DNA from: Oasisia sp. SBJ-2009
Lineage: Eukaryota > Annelida > Polychaeta > Sabellida > Siboglinidae
Reading direction: 5' to 3'
Assembly: GCA_964017155.1 (NCBI GenBank)
Contig: OZ024862.1
Coordinates: 35,551,190 to 35,615,189, forward strand
DNA: 64,000 bases
The notes under the pieces are model-generated. The model saw nothing but the letters and a program-made list of their open reading frames with translations, was not told the DNA's origin and ran no database searches. Shown piece by piece: positions 23,849 through 35,557 of the stretch (positions are counted from its first letter, which is position 1; each line of letters starts with the position of its first letter). A program made the position numbers and the translations under genes.

Positions 23849-24232
23849 CCCTTGGCAAAAAAAACTTTAAATTTTCTATAGAATATTCTATAGGATTTTT
23901 GCTTATAGTTTTCTATAGGATTTTCGCCAATAGTTTTCTATAGAAAAATCTATTGAATTCTTTAGAAAACTATAGAAAAATCTAAAAATTCTATAGAAAA
24001 CTTTAGGCCACACAAAATCTATAGAAAATTCTGTAGAATTCTATAGAATTATGTAGAAAACTATAGAAAAATCTATAAAATTCTATAGAAAACTTTAGGC
24101 CACACAAAATCTATAGAAAATTCTGTAGAATTCTATAGAAAACTGCAAAATTCTATAGAATTCTACAGAATTCTATAGAAATCTATAGAAAATCTATAGT
24201 TTTCTATAGAATGTTTTTGCCAAGGGCACACA

Positions 24233-24308
<76 letters not shown>

Positions 24309-27300
24309 CACACAAACACAAAGTACACACTTACAGTCTCAAAACAAGCTCCTGTTTATGGAACATTACATGTGTTATCAGTATCATGGATCACAATGAA
24401 AAATGGAGATAAATTCGATATCACAGTCCTTGGGACTACTCATAGCATTCTGCACTATTCCTATCTTGACTTCTCTGGGACGTATTAAGCCATGCAACAG
24501 TTAATTTGTGCAGAATATATCGTAAATAAATGTCCACCACTGTATACAGCCAGGCACTCATTCCTACAGCTGAGTGAACTGCATCGGGGACAGGGAGGGA
24601 CAGAGGTCTCCCAGCACCCAGGGGCTTGACTTATGAAAAGGTTAATAGTATGGGTTCTGATATGAACACTGTACATGCACACACATGTTTCATGCGACTA
24701 ATTAATGCAGAACTAGAAATGATTAGCATCAATTGTAACAAGAACAGCAGCAAATGGAACCTGCAGTATCTACATATTATGGTTTACAAAAACTTAGTCT
24801 CCATTAAAAATGTAATTGTAGGTTAGGTAGTAGTGTTCAGTGTATTATTACTGTGGACTGTGATGATTATTAACTTTTGTCTTTAGGAAGCACTACAGTA
24901 ACTGATTGCTGTACCTCGTGATAACGTCCTGTCAATAATAGCTTCACAGTGTTGGCTGGACTGTGTTTGCTTTGTACTTGAATGAAAGTGAAAGTGCAAG
25001 AAACTCACCTCAAAACTACTTAAGAAAATTACATTGAAAAAAACTTACTGAGTGAAAAGTTAAAGTAACTTTCAAAAGTACTTGAAGTAAAGGAAAAGTA
25101 AAAGCATACGTCTCAATGTCAAACAGGCAAAAAAATATGAGACTGTCTAAAATAACTACATTACTGTTACAATGAACAATTTAACCCAAGTTATTGGATC
25201 ATTAAATAAAAGACCTACTTTTTATGCAGATATGTTTGTGACCTGGCTGGTGATAAAATCGCTGTGATTGCATAATATTAATACATTTTGACATGATGAT
25301 ATGACCACCTGGTGACTAGACATGGAAATGTTGTAACATAAATATTTCATAGAGTAAATAAAAGTAATAAAGTGAAGCATTGCTACTTTAGAAAACAAAA
25401 ATATATTTCATGAAGTAAGTGAAAGTAATTAATAAAGTGAAAGCATTGCTACTATTGAATTGAAAACAAAATTAAAATATTTCATGAAGTAAATAAAAGT
25501 AATAAAGAGAAAGTACTGCTACATTCGAAAACAAAACAAAATTATTTCATGAAATAAATGAAACAAATAAAGTGAAAGTATTGCTACTTTAGAAAAAACT
25601 ACTTCATTACAAGTAGAAGTAGTTTATTAAAATAAAAAAACGTAACAAAACAGGCATCCCGTACCTCATGTTGATGTACTGCAGACTGCGTAGCTCCTCC
25701 GTGAAGCCGTCGAGTTTCTCCAGCTGATTGTCTCGCAGATGTAATGTTGTCAGGTTGCCCAGTTTATCCAGACCCTCCAGTTTACTGATCTGATTGGCTG
25801 CCTGTGAGGAGGATGCAGGTCAAGCAATTAGGAATGATTGACATGTGTCAGTCAAATGTCTTTGCTTTCATGAATGTCGTTTGTGCTCACTTGCTGATGC
25901 TTTGCGTTCTGTCTGATTTAACAAAGTTAAATCAGTACTTTGATTTAACACGTGTTTTGTCCAACACAGTAAAATGTATTTTATAATTAATAAATTATGG
26001 CACTGATAACTTAAGTTGGTACTATTTTTTGTAATGTATGGTCACAGTGAATAGAGTTAATCAAGAAGATTGACTACTAACTAGGAAGAGATTCTTGAGG
26101 TTTGGAAGGTTGAGTCCTGCCGTTGTGGTCAGTCTGTTTCCCCTCAGTTCGAGTGTGTGTAGGCGAGTGAGGCGCTCAGGCTCCAGGCCTGAGATCATGG
26201 GGATCTCATTGACTGAAACACAAATGGCAGATATCCAAGTATATTACAGCAGGTACTTAATTAATGCCTTGTTGAATATATGTTATGTGTAGTTGATATG
26301 AGTTAGCATAAATATATTCGTTATAACTATTGCATGTGTTGGGCATTTAGAGGATCAAATGATCTGGTCTTTTGATCCTCCCTACACAGAGTGTCAATAT
26401 GTCTCATTGATCCGTCCTACACAGAGTGTCCACATTTCTTCTTGATCCTCCCCACACAGTGTGCCAACATGTTTCCATGATCCTCCCCACACAGATTGTC
26501 AACATGTCCCCTAGATCCTCCCCACACAGAGTGTCAACATGTCCCCTTGATCCTCCACACACAGAGTGTCAACATGTCCCCTAGATCCTCCACACACAGA
26601 GTGTCAACATGTCCCCTTGATCCTCCCCACACAGAGTGTCAACATGTCCCCTAGATCCTCCCCACACAGAGTGTCAACATGTCCCCTTGATCCTCCACAC
26701 ACAGAGTGTCAACATGTCCCCTAGATCCTCCCCACACAGAGTGTCAACATGTCCCCTTGATCCTCCCCACACAGTGTGTCAACATGTCCCCTAGATCCTC
26801 CCCACACAGAGTGTCAACATGTCCCCTTGATCCTCCCCACACATAGTGTCAACATATGTCTCCATGATCCTCCCCACACAGAGTGTCAACATATGTCTCT
26901 ATGATCCTCCACCATACAGAGGTAACATCTTTTACTGTTTCTCCCCACATCGTATCAACTTCTCCTCATGATCTTCTCTAAGCAGTGTATCAAGATCTGC
27001 CCATGATCATCTCTAAACAGTGTGTCAATATCTGCCTATGATTCTCTCTACACAGTGTCTCAATATCTGCCTATGATTCTCTCTACACAGGGTGTCAATA
27101 TCTGCCTATGATTCTCTCTACACAGTGTGTCAATATTTGCCTATGATTCTCTCTACACAGGGTGTCAATATCTGCCTATGATTCTCTCTACACAGTGTGT
27201 CAATATTTGCCTATGATTCTCTCTACACAGTTTGTCAATATCTGCCTATGATCCTTGCTACACAGTGTGTCAATATCTGCCTATGATCCTTGCTAGTGTC

Positions 27301-30300
27301 AATAACTCAACATCTGCCTATGATTCTCTATACACAGTGTGTCAACATCAATACATCTGGTGATCATGATCTTCACAGATCACACCCGTCCACACGCTCC
27401 ATGATCCCCAAGCAGCCTGCTATACACAACAGCCTGCTATACACAACAGCCTGCTATACACAACAGCCTGCTATACACAACAGCCTGCTATACACAACAG
27501 CAAGCAGACACCACAGAAGTTTCACCTTTACAACTAACTTGTGAACTAAACAACAAAATGAAAAATTTACTTAACATCTAGAGAACTATAAACACTGCTA
27601 CATTGATACAAGTAAATGTGTAAGGGAATGTCTCCTTTTTCTCTGGAAAATGACCAAGCAACTACAAATAGAAAATGAAATAAAGAAGAAAAATGGAGGT
27701 GGATAGGACATACACTCAGGAAACCATCACCCGTCAAGCCATCACAGGGAAGAGAAGAGATAGGCCACGAAACACTTGGTAAAGAGACACGGAAAAAGAA
27801 ACAAAGGAGATGGGATACACCAGGAGAGAAATGGAGAGGATGGCCACTGACAGAAAATGGTGGCGTTCCTTGGTCAATGGCCTATGCTCCCAGCGAGCGA
27901 AAAGGCATAAGTAAGTAAGTAAGACAATGTCTCACAGTTCATGATGAGGTGCTCCAGCAGTGGGTGGCTGCAGCCCTCCGTAGTCTTCAGTCGGTTGTTG
28001 CTGAAGTTGGCTGACTGAAGGAAGGGCAGCTCCTCCATCTTGGCTGACTGCAGCTTGTTGAAGTCCACCTTCACCGTGAGTAGGTGGGTGAGGTAGCTTA
28101 GACTCGAGATGTCCTTCAGGTTGTTCTTGGACAGGTCAACGTAGCGCAGGTGGATGAACGACTGCAGGATGCTGACGTCTGTCAGTTCTCTGTCACACAA
28201 CACACGCACCAGTTGAAGAAACGCATTCATTAAAATTATTAATAAACATTACTGTTTTTTAGTAGAGCGCAATGGCTTAGGGTAGAGATTCGGACTGTCG
28301 ACCACGAGAACCCGGGATTGAATCCTCTGCTGCGGTGTTAAAACCTTCGGCAACTTTTTTCACTCTACATTGCTCCAGTTCACTCAGCTGTATGAATGAG
28401 TACGTGGCTATAGACAGTGGTGGATATGTGTATGAGCAGCCTTCGCGCATTAATTGTAGCATATGGCTGGATGCTTTTCAGAGAAGCCGAGATGGTGTCT
28501 GAATGAACAGGTCTGTCAGGGAAGTAAAGTGTAAAATGCTTTGAACGGTCCTGCGGACCGGATACTGCGCTATATAAGAACTTGCCTTTACTTCTTTTTT
28601 TACTTTTATGTTTTTAATATACTTCAAAATCGTTGAGATGCAGAAGCAGAGGAACTATTTTATGTTTGTACATTTCATAAAAATGAACAGTATGTTTCAT
28701 ACGCATGGAGAAGTTAATACAATCTATATTCTAAAATAGTGTTTCTTGGTCTATCTGTTGACTCACATCTCCAACAGTTTTGCCTGTATCTGGCTAAAAG
28801 CTTGACTGTGATAGTTGTTTTAGACTTTTTTCTAAATTCATCCATCGGATGAAGAACATGAAGGGTTCTGGGTGGATTCTGCCACACATTAACATTTTTT
28901 GACCACACAATGTAATTCTGGGACAAACTGAAACAATGCACTAACTTGTTTTCAAACCTTTTAGCAGTGGAGATTAACATTTCCAGAAGCAAAATTAAAC
29001 CCTGCTAGTATATTTATTCAGGGCAGTGGGAAGGGTCCTTGGGCTCTCAAAATGAAGGTTGATTGACAAGGAAAATGCGCTTTGTAATTATCTTACCAAA
29101 TATAAATGATAATGACGCATTTTGAGAAGTAATATGCAGGTATATGTTAATATAGAAAGTTGAAAAATAAAAAAATAGGTACTTTACTTTTCATGGGCGT
29201 CAAATCTGACATAGGCATGTGCGAGTCCGTCGCCTGTCTTGCACAGTAGAGACAAACATTCACCGACCATGTCTTCCGTCAGAGGCATCTCTGGATCTTT
29301 CTGCAACAGACAACATGCGTCATCAACTGCATGGATCCATCAAGTTAACACTTACTACTACCTTCATGGCATATAATATTTAATATAATGTATCACACAC
29401 ACTCACACATACACACACACCCACACACATATACAGGCAGATTATTTTTTAGAAATATCCTACTTATCCTACACTAGAGTGCAGTGGCTCAGGGGTAGAG
29501 CTTCGGACTCTCAACTAAGAGATCCCGGGTTTATGCTGCGGGTTAAAATCTCAGGCAAGTTTTTTCCACTCTACATTGATCCAGTTCACTCAGCTGTATA
29601 AATGAATACCTGGCTATAGACTATGGTAGATATGTGTACAAGCAGCATTCACGCATTAATTATAGCATATGGCTGGATGCTTCCCAAAGAAGTTGAGACA
29701 GTGTTTGATTGAACAGGTCTGCCAGGGAAGTAAAGTGTAAAAGCACTTTGAGCAGTCCATGTGAAATAGACCACAAGAAATCACAAGGTGGCATAGACCT
29801 CAGTACTTAGCAGTGCTTTGTGCTATTGCTGGCAGAAAGCAGAAGAAGAAATGAGTATCGTCTCAAATCAAAGCTCCCCAACCAGTATAAACCACATCGT
29901 AGAGCTCCATGAAAGGATTACATGGAAGACTTGGCACATTACTTCACTCGACAAGGATCCTGAACTCCACCTTCCAAACAATTATTGACAAGTACAACAG
30001 AAAACACCAAGAAGAATGCTTTTCATTAATACTCTAAGCATTCATTGACCTGCTAATGACCAACTGGCTTAAATCACCTTAACACTAACTACGGCTGTAT
30101 ACGTATCCATGCGTACAGTACAATTAAGCCTACTTACTGTTATAATCAAATGGCAGCTACCCCAGGTAGATAGTAAGTGGTTTAAATTTAATATGAATAG
30201 CATTGATATTGCTACAACTGAATCATGTGTTCATTGATTATGTTGACCTTTGAGGAAAATATAGATAATACTAGAAAATATATTACAAAATTGGCAGATC

Positions 30301-31298
30301 TATAAATATTATGTACTAAGCATTAAATACTGCAATGAATTGTTGTCAATTCATCAGCATGAAGTAAACTACAGTACTTAATTATAAACATCAATCAGAG
30401 CATGTACACTTCCCCTATAAAATGTCACAGGCATATATAATTTATAGAACAGTAAATTCTAAATTACAATTTTTTTTCTTAGACCAGCTGCTACTAGTAT
30501 CATACATGTTAAGTTTCCCGGTTTCGCCGGGAGCCTCCCGGTATTGTACTACATCTCCTGGTCTCCCGGCGGGAGCAGCAAATCTCCCGTTCTACATTCT
30601 ACTATACATACTAGTAGTATGTATAGCTGTACACTTGTAGGTCAAATTCTAGATTGAATAATTAGGACTGTTTCTTGAGAACAAATACGTATATATGTAT
30701 GATCCTGTGACGAAGATGTAGCGTATAGTAACAAAAATTCCAAAGATGTACATGGTAAAGGTAATCCACCCTAATTAAGTGTAAATATATGTCCGAATGC
30801 TAAAAAGTCAATATGCCATTATATAATGAAAATATCATAATTATAGTTAGTGCGTGAATGTTATTTGACTATATGCAGCTAGATGACAACACTTGAAACA
30901 TATAGATCCAATAATGTAGGAATTTCTAAGTGATAATAACCAATAGCTAGCCCGGGTAGTAACAATATTACTTTAAAAAATTATAATTTAACTAGTCCCC
31001 TAATGTATAATTAATTAATTTATTGTTATTATTATCATCATCTAACCTCTTCTTCCTCTTCTTCCTCCTTAGCCTCTTCTTCGCCTTCCCCTTTAGCTTC
31101 TTCTTCGTCTTTATCCTCGTCGTTTTCCTTTTCCTCCTCGCCCTCAGTCGCCCCCTTATCGTCACCGGCATCACCAAGCGTCGCTTGATCTCCCTCGGGC
31201 TCAACGGCGTCAGCAGCACCTTCGCCTTCAGTTTCAACATTTCCATCGGTTCCAGCTTCCTCCTCCTCACCATCGTACTCTTCCTCGGCATCCGACAT
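19596..31298 (-). CDS. LRRC23: Leucine-rich repeat-containing protein 23, complete, 8 exons
   Basis: LRRC23 is an axonemal leucine-rich repeat protein of the radial spoke (RS3 head) in cilia and sperm flagella (family knowledge). Exons in coding order: 31298-31047, 29300-29188, 28189-27936, 26212-26082, 25801-25665, 23223-23147, 21973-21822, 19640-19596. Every junction has GT-AG ends and matching phase, giving 386 residues. Residues 1-84 are an acidic low-complexity tail starting MSDAEEEYDGEEEE. After it come LRR units with LRYVDLSKNNL, LHTLELRGNRL, LKNLFL, LTTLHLRDNQL and LQYINMRGNN, then the family C-terminal block LERLDKDEF plus a charged helix. The last exon is only 15 codons (start ESEEIIQ, end MEDAD, stop) but has a good acceptor and in-phase fit. 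The start codon is the first ATG before the acidic run. It is about 40 residues longer than vertebrate LRRC23, mostly from the acidic N-terminus. The gene lies head-to-head with CASZ1 and tail-to-tail with TBC1D31. Confidence 0.92.
19741..20053. mobile_element. Inverted-repeat MITE, 313 bp
   Basis: Arms of about 74 bp begin GTGAGATAGTGATTGATTT and end AAATCAATCACTATCTCAC. They also share CAAAAATCTTAGGTTACA and TTTTTAGACACCT blocks with their complement. The centre is about 165 bp with no ORF. It lies in the last intron of LRRC23. Confidence 0.85.
20110..20690. repeat. Purine-rich (GA-rich) low-complexity stretch
   Basis: The plus strand is strongly A/G-biased (GGAAGGATGAAGATAAAAG type) over about 580 bp in the last LRRC23 intron. 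Long open frames on the opposite, pyrimidine-rich strand are composition artefacts. Confidence 0.6.
21588..21680. repeat. Degenerate 'CACCACATCC' family copy
   Basis: TTTTATATAACACCACATCCAAAGCAGTCCACCATGCTTTGCAAAACAT resembles the repeats at 3980 and 37029. Confidence 0.45.
22034..22935. repeat. 17-bp minisatellite (TCAACACATCATACCAG)
   Basis: More than 45 units lie in LRRC23 intron 21974-23146. Variants (CATCATACC, CATCATGCC, CGTCATACC, CATCGTACC) form local blocks, and copies decay at the right end. There are no spacers, so this is not a CRISPR-like array. Confidence 0.95.
23268..23848. repeat. (CACACAGTA)n and CA microsatellite
   Basis: CACACACAGTA and CATAGTA units run to 23770, then pure CA to the left end of the foldback element. 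It lies in the LRRC23 intron upstream of exon 6. Confidence 0.95.
23849..24226. mobile_element. Foldback element of CTATAGAAA palindromes with inverted ends
   Basis: Ends CCCTTGGCAAAAA and TTTTTGCCAAGGG are perfect inverted repeats. The 350-bp interior is built almost only of TTCTATAGAA palindromes and close variants. A 58-bp block (CTATAGAAAACTTTAGGCCA...) is repeated at about 23992 and 24082. It sits inside a CA microsatellite, so no target duplication can be read. Confidence 0.8.
24227..24316. repeat. (GCAC)n/(CA)n microsatellite
   Basis: About 17 GCAC units are followed by CA repeats. It continues the CA tract interrupted by the foldback element. Confidence 0.95.
25340..25625. repeat. 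~80-bp AT-rich tandem repeat (AATAAAGTGAAAG...)
   Basis: About four copies share AAAGTAATAAAGTGAAAGCA, TTGCTACTTTAGAAAACAAA and ATTTCATGAAGTAAAT. The array lies directly downstream, in minus-strand sense, of the LRRC23 exon ending 25665. Confidence 0.75.
26375..27345. repeat. 35-bp minisatellite with two subfamilies
   Basis: Left block (to about 26930): GATCCTCCCCACACAGAGTG plus TCAACATGTCCCC, with CTTGATCC and CTAGATCC units alternating. Right block (26990-27345): GATTCTCTCTACACAGTGTG plus TCAATATCTGCCTAT. Both share the same 35-bp register, so they are one family. It lies in LRRC23 intron 26213-27935. Confidence 0.9.
27413..27502. repeat. 17-bp repeat (ACAACAGCCTGCTATAC)
   Basis: Five near-identical copies precede the LINE fragment. 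Confidence 0.9.
27685..27925 (+). pseudogene. LINE 3' fragment: ORF2 C-terminus, frameshifted
   Basis: Translated pieces in changing frames read WRWIGHTLRK, ITRQAITGKRRDRPRNTW, EMGYTRREMERMATDRKWW and RSLVNGLCSQRAKRHK. This is the usual C-terminal end of an animal non-LTR retrotransposon polyprotein. It ends in a short (GTAA)n tail (GTAAGTAAGTAAG), 10 bp from the LRRC23 exon-3 donor. Several frameshifts show it is dead. I cannot fix the clade (RTE or CR1-like). Confidence 0.75.
28262..28605 (+). mobile_element. tRNA-derived SINE, family A, full-length
   Basis: The tRNA-like head has an A-box-like segment (TGGCTTAGGGTAGAG) and a B-box-like GGGATTGAATCC. The body shares with the 29466 and 4860 copies the blocks CACTCTACATTGCTCCAGTT, TAGCATATGGCTGGATG, AACAGGTCTGTCAGGGAAGT and AAAGTGTAAAATGCTTTGAA. 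It ends CTGCGCTATATAAGAACTTG. Confidence 0.85.
29466..29765 (+). mobile_element. tRNA-derived SINE, family A, second copy
   Basis: The head AGTGGCTCAGGGGTAGAGC and ATCCCGGGTTTATGC match A and B boxes, the B box mutated. The body matches the 28262 copy. The 3' end is lost after GCACTTTGAGCAGTCC. It lies in the LRRC23 intron between exons 1 and 2. Confidence 0.83.
30510..30600. other. GC-rich hairpin patch in AT-rich intron
   Basis: TCCCGGTTTCGCCGGGA folds on itself and is followed by CTCCCGGTATTG and CTCCCGGCGGGAG. The patch stands out from its AT-rich surroundings in the first LRRC23 intron. It may be part of an unrecognised element. Confidence 0.4.
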
Positions 31299-31403
31299 TG
31301 TGACTTTTCACACTTGTGTCTCTTAACAATCACTTTGAGCCTGTTTTATTGCGTGTAGCAGACGACAACTGTGGTGTCAGTGGTTGTTGACAGATATGGC
31401 GAC

Positions 31404-31417
31404 GTTGCTATGGTAAC
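31404..31417. promoter_or_regulatory. X-box (RFX-type) motif upstream of LRRC23
   Basis: GTTGCTATGGTAAC reads GTTACC-AT-AGCAAC on the minus strand. This fits the X-box consensus RYYRYY-N(1-3)-RRNRAC bound by RFX factors, which drive ciliary genes. It sits 106 bp from the LRRC23 ATG, a usual distance for functional X-boxes. Confidence 0.7.
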
Positions 31418-32053
31418 TGCGCCCAAGTGCCACTGCACAGCAGACTGGCGAATACATTTTGACGTGAAATTGTATCGTTAACTTTGTAATAGTTATATCA
31501 ACCAACCATTAAATTATTTCGGAAATCCACGACAAGATAATTGTTCTCGCTAGTGCGAGATCTAGGAAAACCACCTTGCGCGGACGAGCTCGAACTTCGA
31601 ACCAGCGAGATAGCCGAAAAGTGCTGCAATTTTAAGGTAAAGTTCTACTCAAGCACCATTCATTCCATTAAGCGCACTATTTTGCCCACTTGGTTTAGTT
31701 TACACTTTATACGGTTTTTGTATTGCGATCATCAAAATGTTGCCATACGACTTATTTGGTGTAACTATAAACTTTATTAAAGCTCCGCCAAGTCGACACG
31801 GTAGTTTATCCAATCAACTCATGACTTCAGTTCCCGATTTGGTGTTTTGACACAAAAATGGACGTATGCTTATTTTGAGTGATTTTATTAATACGGCGCT
31901 GTTTTGTTTAGTGTGTTCTCGTGGTTTCACTCAGATGTGTCATATATAAACCTACATTAATATGTTTTGCTGTTCTTGTGCAAAGATAAGTTTTTATTGC
32001 AACAAATTTATCGGAGACGGAGGCCTAAAATATTTATTAATGCTGCGCTCGCG

Positions 32054-32102
32054 ATGTTGACAGCCAAGCCCCCCGCCCGAGCGCTCAGCCACGGCAGCAA
32101 CG
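32054..32102 (+). other. Candidate first exon (5' UTR or uORF) of the CASZ1 gene
   Basis: A GC-rich segment has an ATG at 32054 opening 16 codons (MLTAKPPARALSHGSN) and a good donor at 32103. It ends in phase 1, but the 38520 exon needs phase 2 in its long frame, so direct coding splicing does not work. It may be an untranslated first exon with a small upstream ORF, or it may belong to a different transcript. Confidence 0.3.
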
Positions 32103-32619
32103 GTGAGACCGCTTTGGACTTCGGCCCGCGTCAAAGTAATGGGAGCAATTCGATGTTGGGCAGGCAAACAATATTGGCTTCTCATATTTCTTGAATGTCA
32201 TGTATACATACTTCAAAAACTTATGCACTTTGACAAGTTTTGGCTTGCCATCTGCTGACAGGATTTGATGTCCTTATAAGTTATAATGTTTTATATTGTC
32301 TTGCAATTAAAAATAATTTATTATGGTATACACATTTATAATATTAATAATAATGTAAATTTTCTTATAACTGATCTGACTATTTTGTGACACAATAATA
32401 ATTAATATTAATTATAATAAAAGGGTTAAAATATCAATATTTCAGAAAAGTTGGCTGGGTAAATTTCTGTTCATGTTAGTCCAGCCACATGCAGGAATTG
32501 TTTATATATTTAATTTGCATTCATGCATGTTTTTTTAATAATATAATAATTATATAATTAATACACTTTTTAATTTACCTTAACTATTTATATTTACACA
32601 ATATCTTAATTACTCTAGT

Positions 32620-32621
<2 letters not shown>

Positions 32622-32679
<58 letters not shown>

Positions 32680-32702
32680 TATATATATATATATATATAT
32701 TA
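32622..32702. repeat. (TA)n microsatellite
   Basis: About 40 TA units with one GATA interruption. Confidence 0.97.
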
Positions 32703-32789
32703 TATATCTTACTTTTTAAAATATAATATATAATTTACTTTGATATATTTTATAACTTTATCTTTTAAACTTTTGTATGATTCCATATG

Positions 32790-32880
32790 TACGTTTTATT
32801 GTGTGTACGTGCCTGTGAACGGGCTGGTTCTGGAGATATGGCACTCTAGAAATGCTAGTAAAAATAATTATGATAATGGA
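32790..32880. repeat. 'GGAGATATGGCAC' family copy 3
   Basis: GTGAACGGGCTGGTTCTGGAGATATGGCACTCTAGAAATGCTAGTA matches the 3' half of the repeat at 10111 and also ends in ATAAT-type sequence. Confidence 0.65.
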
Positions 32881-34056
32881 TATGTGCATGCACATACTTT
32901 ATAACTTCAGCCCAGCATCACGATAAACGATGTGTTTTGATAATAATGTGAAGAAATGTTTGTTCAAGGGTAGGCAATTAATGCAGATAAATTATTATAA
33001 AACTTACAAAAACATGTCTCTTAATGGACCTCAGCATTGATGGACCTCTCTTAACGGACCTCAGCATTGATGATTCGACCTCTCTTGATGGAGCTGCCTG
33101 TTCTTACTCTTGATGGACCTCATCATCCTTGGGACCATCACCATTAGTGGACCTCATTCCTTGTGGATCTTACCCTCAACATAGATATAATCCTCAGTAG
33201 CCTTGGTGGACATCCCACCCTGTGTTGGACTTCGGCCTAGATGGACACCCCCCACAGTTAGTTAAACCTCACCCTGGGTGGTCCTCTCCCTCGTTAGACC
33301 TCATCCTAAATGGACCTCACCTCGGATGGACCTAGCCATTAAGTTTAGACGAGGCAACTGGAATGTGACTTTTATCAAATTATCAGCATATATTTGATAG
33401 ATATGTATACTGTCAACCCACTTGACGTCGTGACAGTTTCAGCTACCTTTATGACATGATTAAAGTGTGTACTTTTGCCAGTGGTTGCAGATTTATGTGC
33501 ATAAATACTGTTGTGTTGTGTCCAAAGGTCTGTATGCTAAGTCCGTTGTACTCAGTAGAAACAGCACCATGGACCGGTCCATTCCTATTTCAACCTGATA
33601 CAGAGGGGTGACAGGATGAAAAGGATACCCCTTGCAGTGTTGTCATTCACGCTCCTGATATATAATATGATGACTTTTATTTACCCAATGCTAATAAATA
33701 ATATGGTAAATGTTGTTGTTGTTGTATAAGTTCACAGTGGAAAAGAAAACTGTAGATAAAATAACTGGATATTGTAACCAGTGGACTCGGAAAAGGCCAG
33801 TTGTCATGTAGCTTAGAACTGTTATATCAATAGCCGGAGATCTTCAAATTGTGCATTGTATATCTCTGGTGGTATCTGCAGCTTTTCTGTAATTATACAG
33901 CGGGCCTGCCAGTAGCGGCCGGCGTATGCAGCCTGCACTGGCTTTGTTGAATCCGTGCTCTGATGGATTTCTCATGCGGCTCGCATGTCTCCATGGCAAC
34001 GGTTGTTGTATCCAGGGAGTGTGGAGTTTGTTTAGTTGTTGATGTGGTTGTCAAGA

Positions 34057-34102
34057 ATGCCCACAAAGTCGTCTGTTGTTGTGTGTGACGCGTCGTCCAC
34101 AG
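34057..34102 (+). other. Second candidate 5' exon of the CASZ1 gene
   Basis: An ATG opens MPTKSSVVVCDASST and ends at a strong donor (ACAG, then GTAAGA at 34103). Like the 32.1-kb candidate it ends in phase 1 and cannot join the 38520 exon in frame. It could be an alternative untranslated first exon. This is a weak call based on the donor only. Confidence 0.25.
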
Positions 34103-35557
34103 GTAAGAGAGGTTGTGTCTTGTAGTCGACCGCCACTTTCACATAGTGCTGGCCAATAGACAGACTCCCCTTGGCTCTCAGGCGGCTTGCCATCTTTTAT
34201 GACAACAATCATTTGGGCCAGTGACACTCGGCTACGCTTCAGTGAGCACTGGTCAATGGCAGACGTTTGGCATATGTGTATTTTGGGGCATTTTGCTCAA
34301 ACTCGATTTACCAGTTTTCTGAGCATGTCTGGGTGACTGGAAGTGGATGCTAGGTAACGGATTTTGCTTTCTGTCTTCTAGGGTGTTATGTTTTCTAGCA
34401 AAGTTACTGCATTGGAATTTACTGTTTTTGTCAGAATACCGATAGTCACACTGTGTAGATAGCCTAATGTGAAGGACTTTCAGAGTTGCAAATTTAACAA
34501 AACATACAAATGTATTATATTTATGCCATAATATAATTTTGTTTCATCTTAACATAATCTGTCCAGGTGAATAATAAGTTAATGTGAACTATTTAACTTG
34601 TAGAAATAACCTGAGAAGCATTACATAATTTAATTTTCACTTTAGTTATTGTCTGCTAATTTATGTTTTGGTATACAGGAATTTGTCTATGATTAAACGA
34701 AATATAATAGCATGTATGTTTATATTAGTATATACTTTATTGTATACTTATTGTTTGCAAGCAGATACATCCACTGACGGTGCATGAATGTATGCATGCA
34801 TGTGTGCTTGTACTTAAGTGTGTTGCTATGCATTTAATTTAAGTAAATGGTGTATTCTACATGCATGTACTTGCATACACACAAATATACACAGTCAACT
34901 GACAGCTAGACTGGTGCATTTCAGACATACTTCCATGTATGCACAATAATTACTGTTTTGTCAGTTGGCTCCGAGCTTGATACATGATTTTCGAGATTAT
35001 GCCTAAATTGCCCATTATGAAGATAGAAACGCAACTATAAGTGGCAGACGGTGGGGTGGGTCTGCTGTCATTCTACTGGCTGTCCAAGGCAGTAATTGTT
35101 GTGACAACCTTTTGTTAGCAACGTACACAAGTTCTGCTAACTATTGACTGAAAAATAGCCAATAGAATCAAGACATTTGGCCAATCCCTGTGGTTATCTC
35201 TTTATTAGATAAGCACAATATGATATATGTCGACTACAGGTTATGTTCCCAGTTGGGCATAATTCGGTTGTTTGAAATTTTTATTTCAAAGCGCTGCCTG
35301 CCAGAGATATGGAAATACCATAACAATGTCAAATAATTAATGTTTGTTCAGTGTTCAGTGGGTGGCCTCTGGCACCTGGCCACCTGGGCAGTGATAGTGG
35401 CAGTGACAGTGACAGTGACACTGCACAGTGGGCCTTGGGACACTAGGCCTGCTTCATTATGTGACCAACCTGTTTATAAATTAAACATACAAGTGTAGTT
35501 GTGAATGCGTTGTACAGACAAACACAGCCGCACATGTGGGTGCCTGCACATGTGTAT

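Larger units (their letters stand above)
31299..32102. promoter_or_regulatory. Shared head-to-head promoter region of LRRC23 and CASZ1
   Basis: The interval separates the LRRC23 start codon (minus strand) from the first exon-like plus-strand segments. It is richer in CpG than its surroundings, notably at 31545-31620 and 32040-32110. Donor-like ends follow 31634 (TTTAAG, then GTAAAG) and 32102 (CAACG, then GTGAGA). I could not place transcription starts. Confidence 0.55.

Noticed and set aside
31023..31358. 111-residue hydrophobic plus-strand ORF
   Set aside because: It is the antisense of the acidic first coding exon of LRRC23. Glu codons read backwards give Phe/Leu/Ser.
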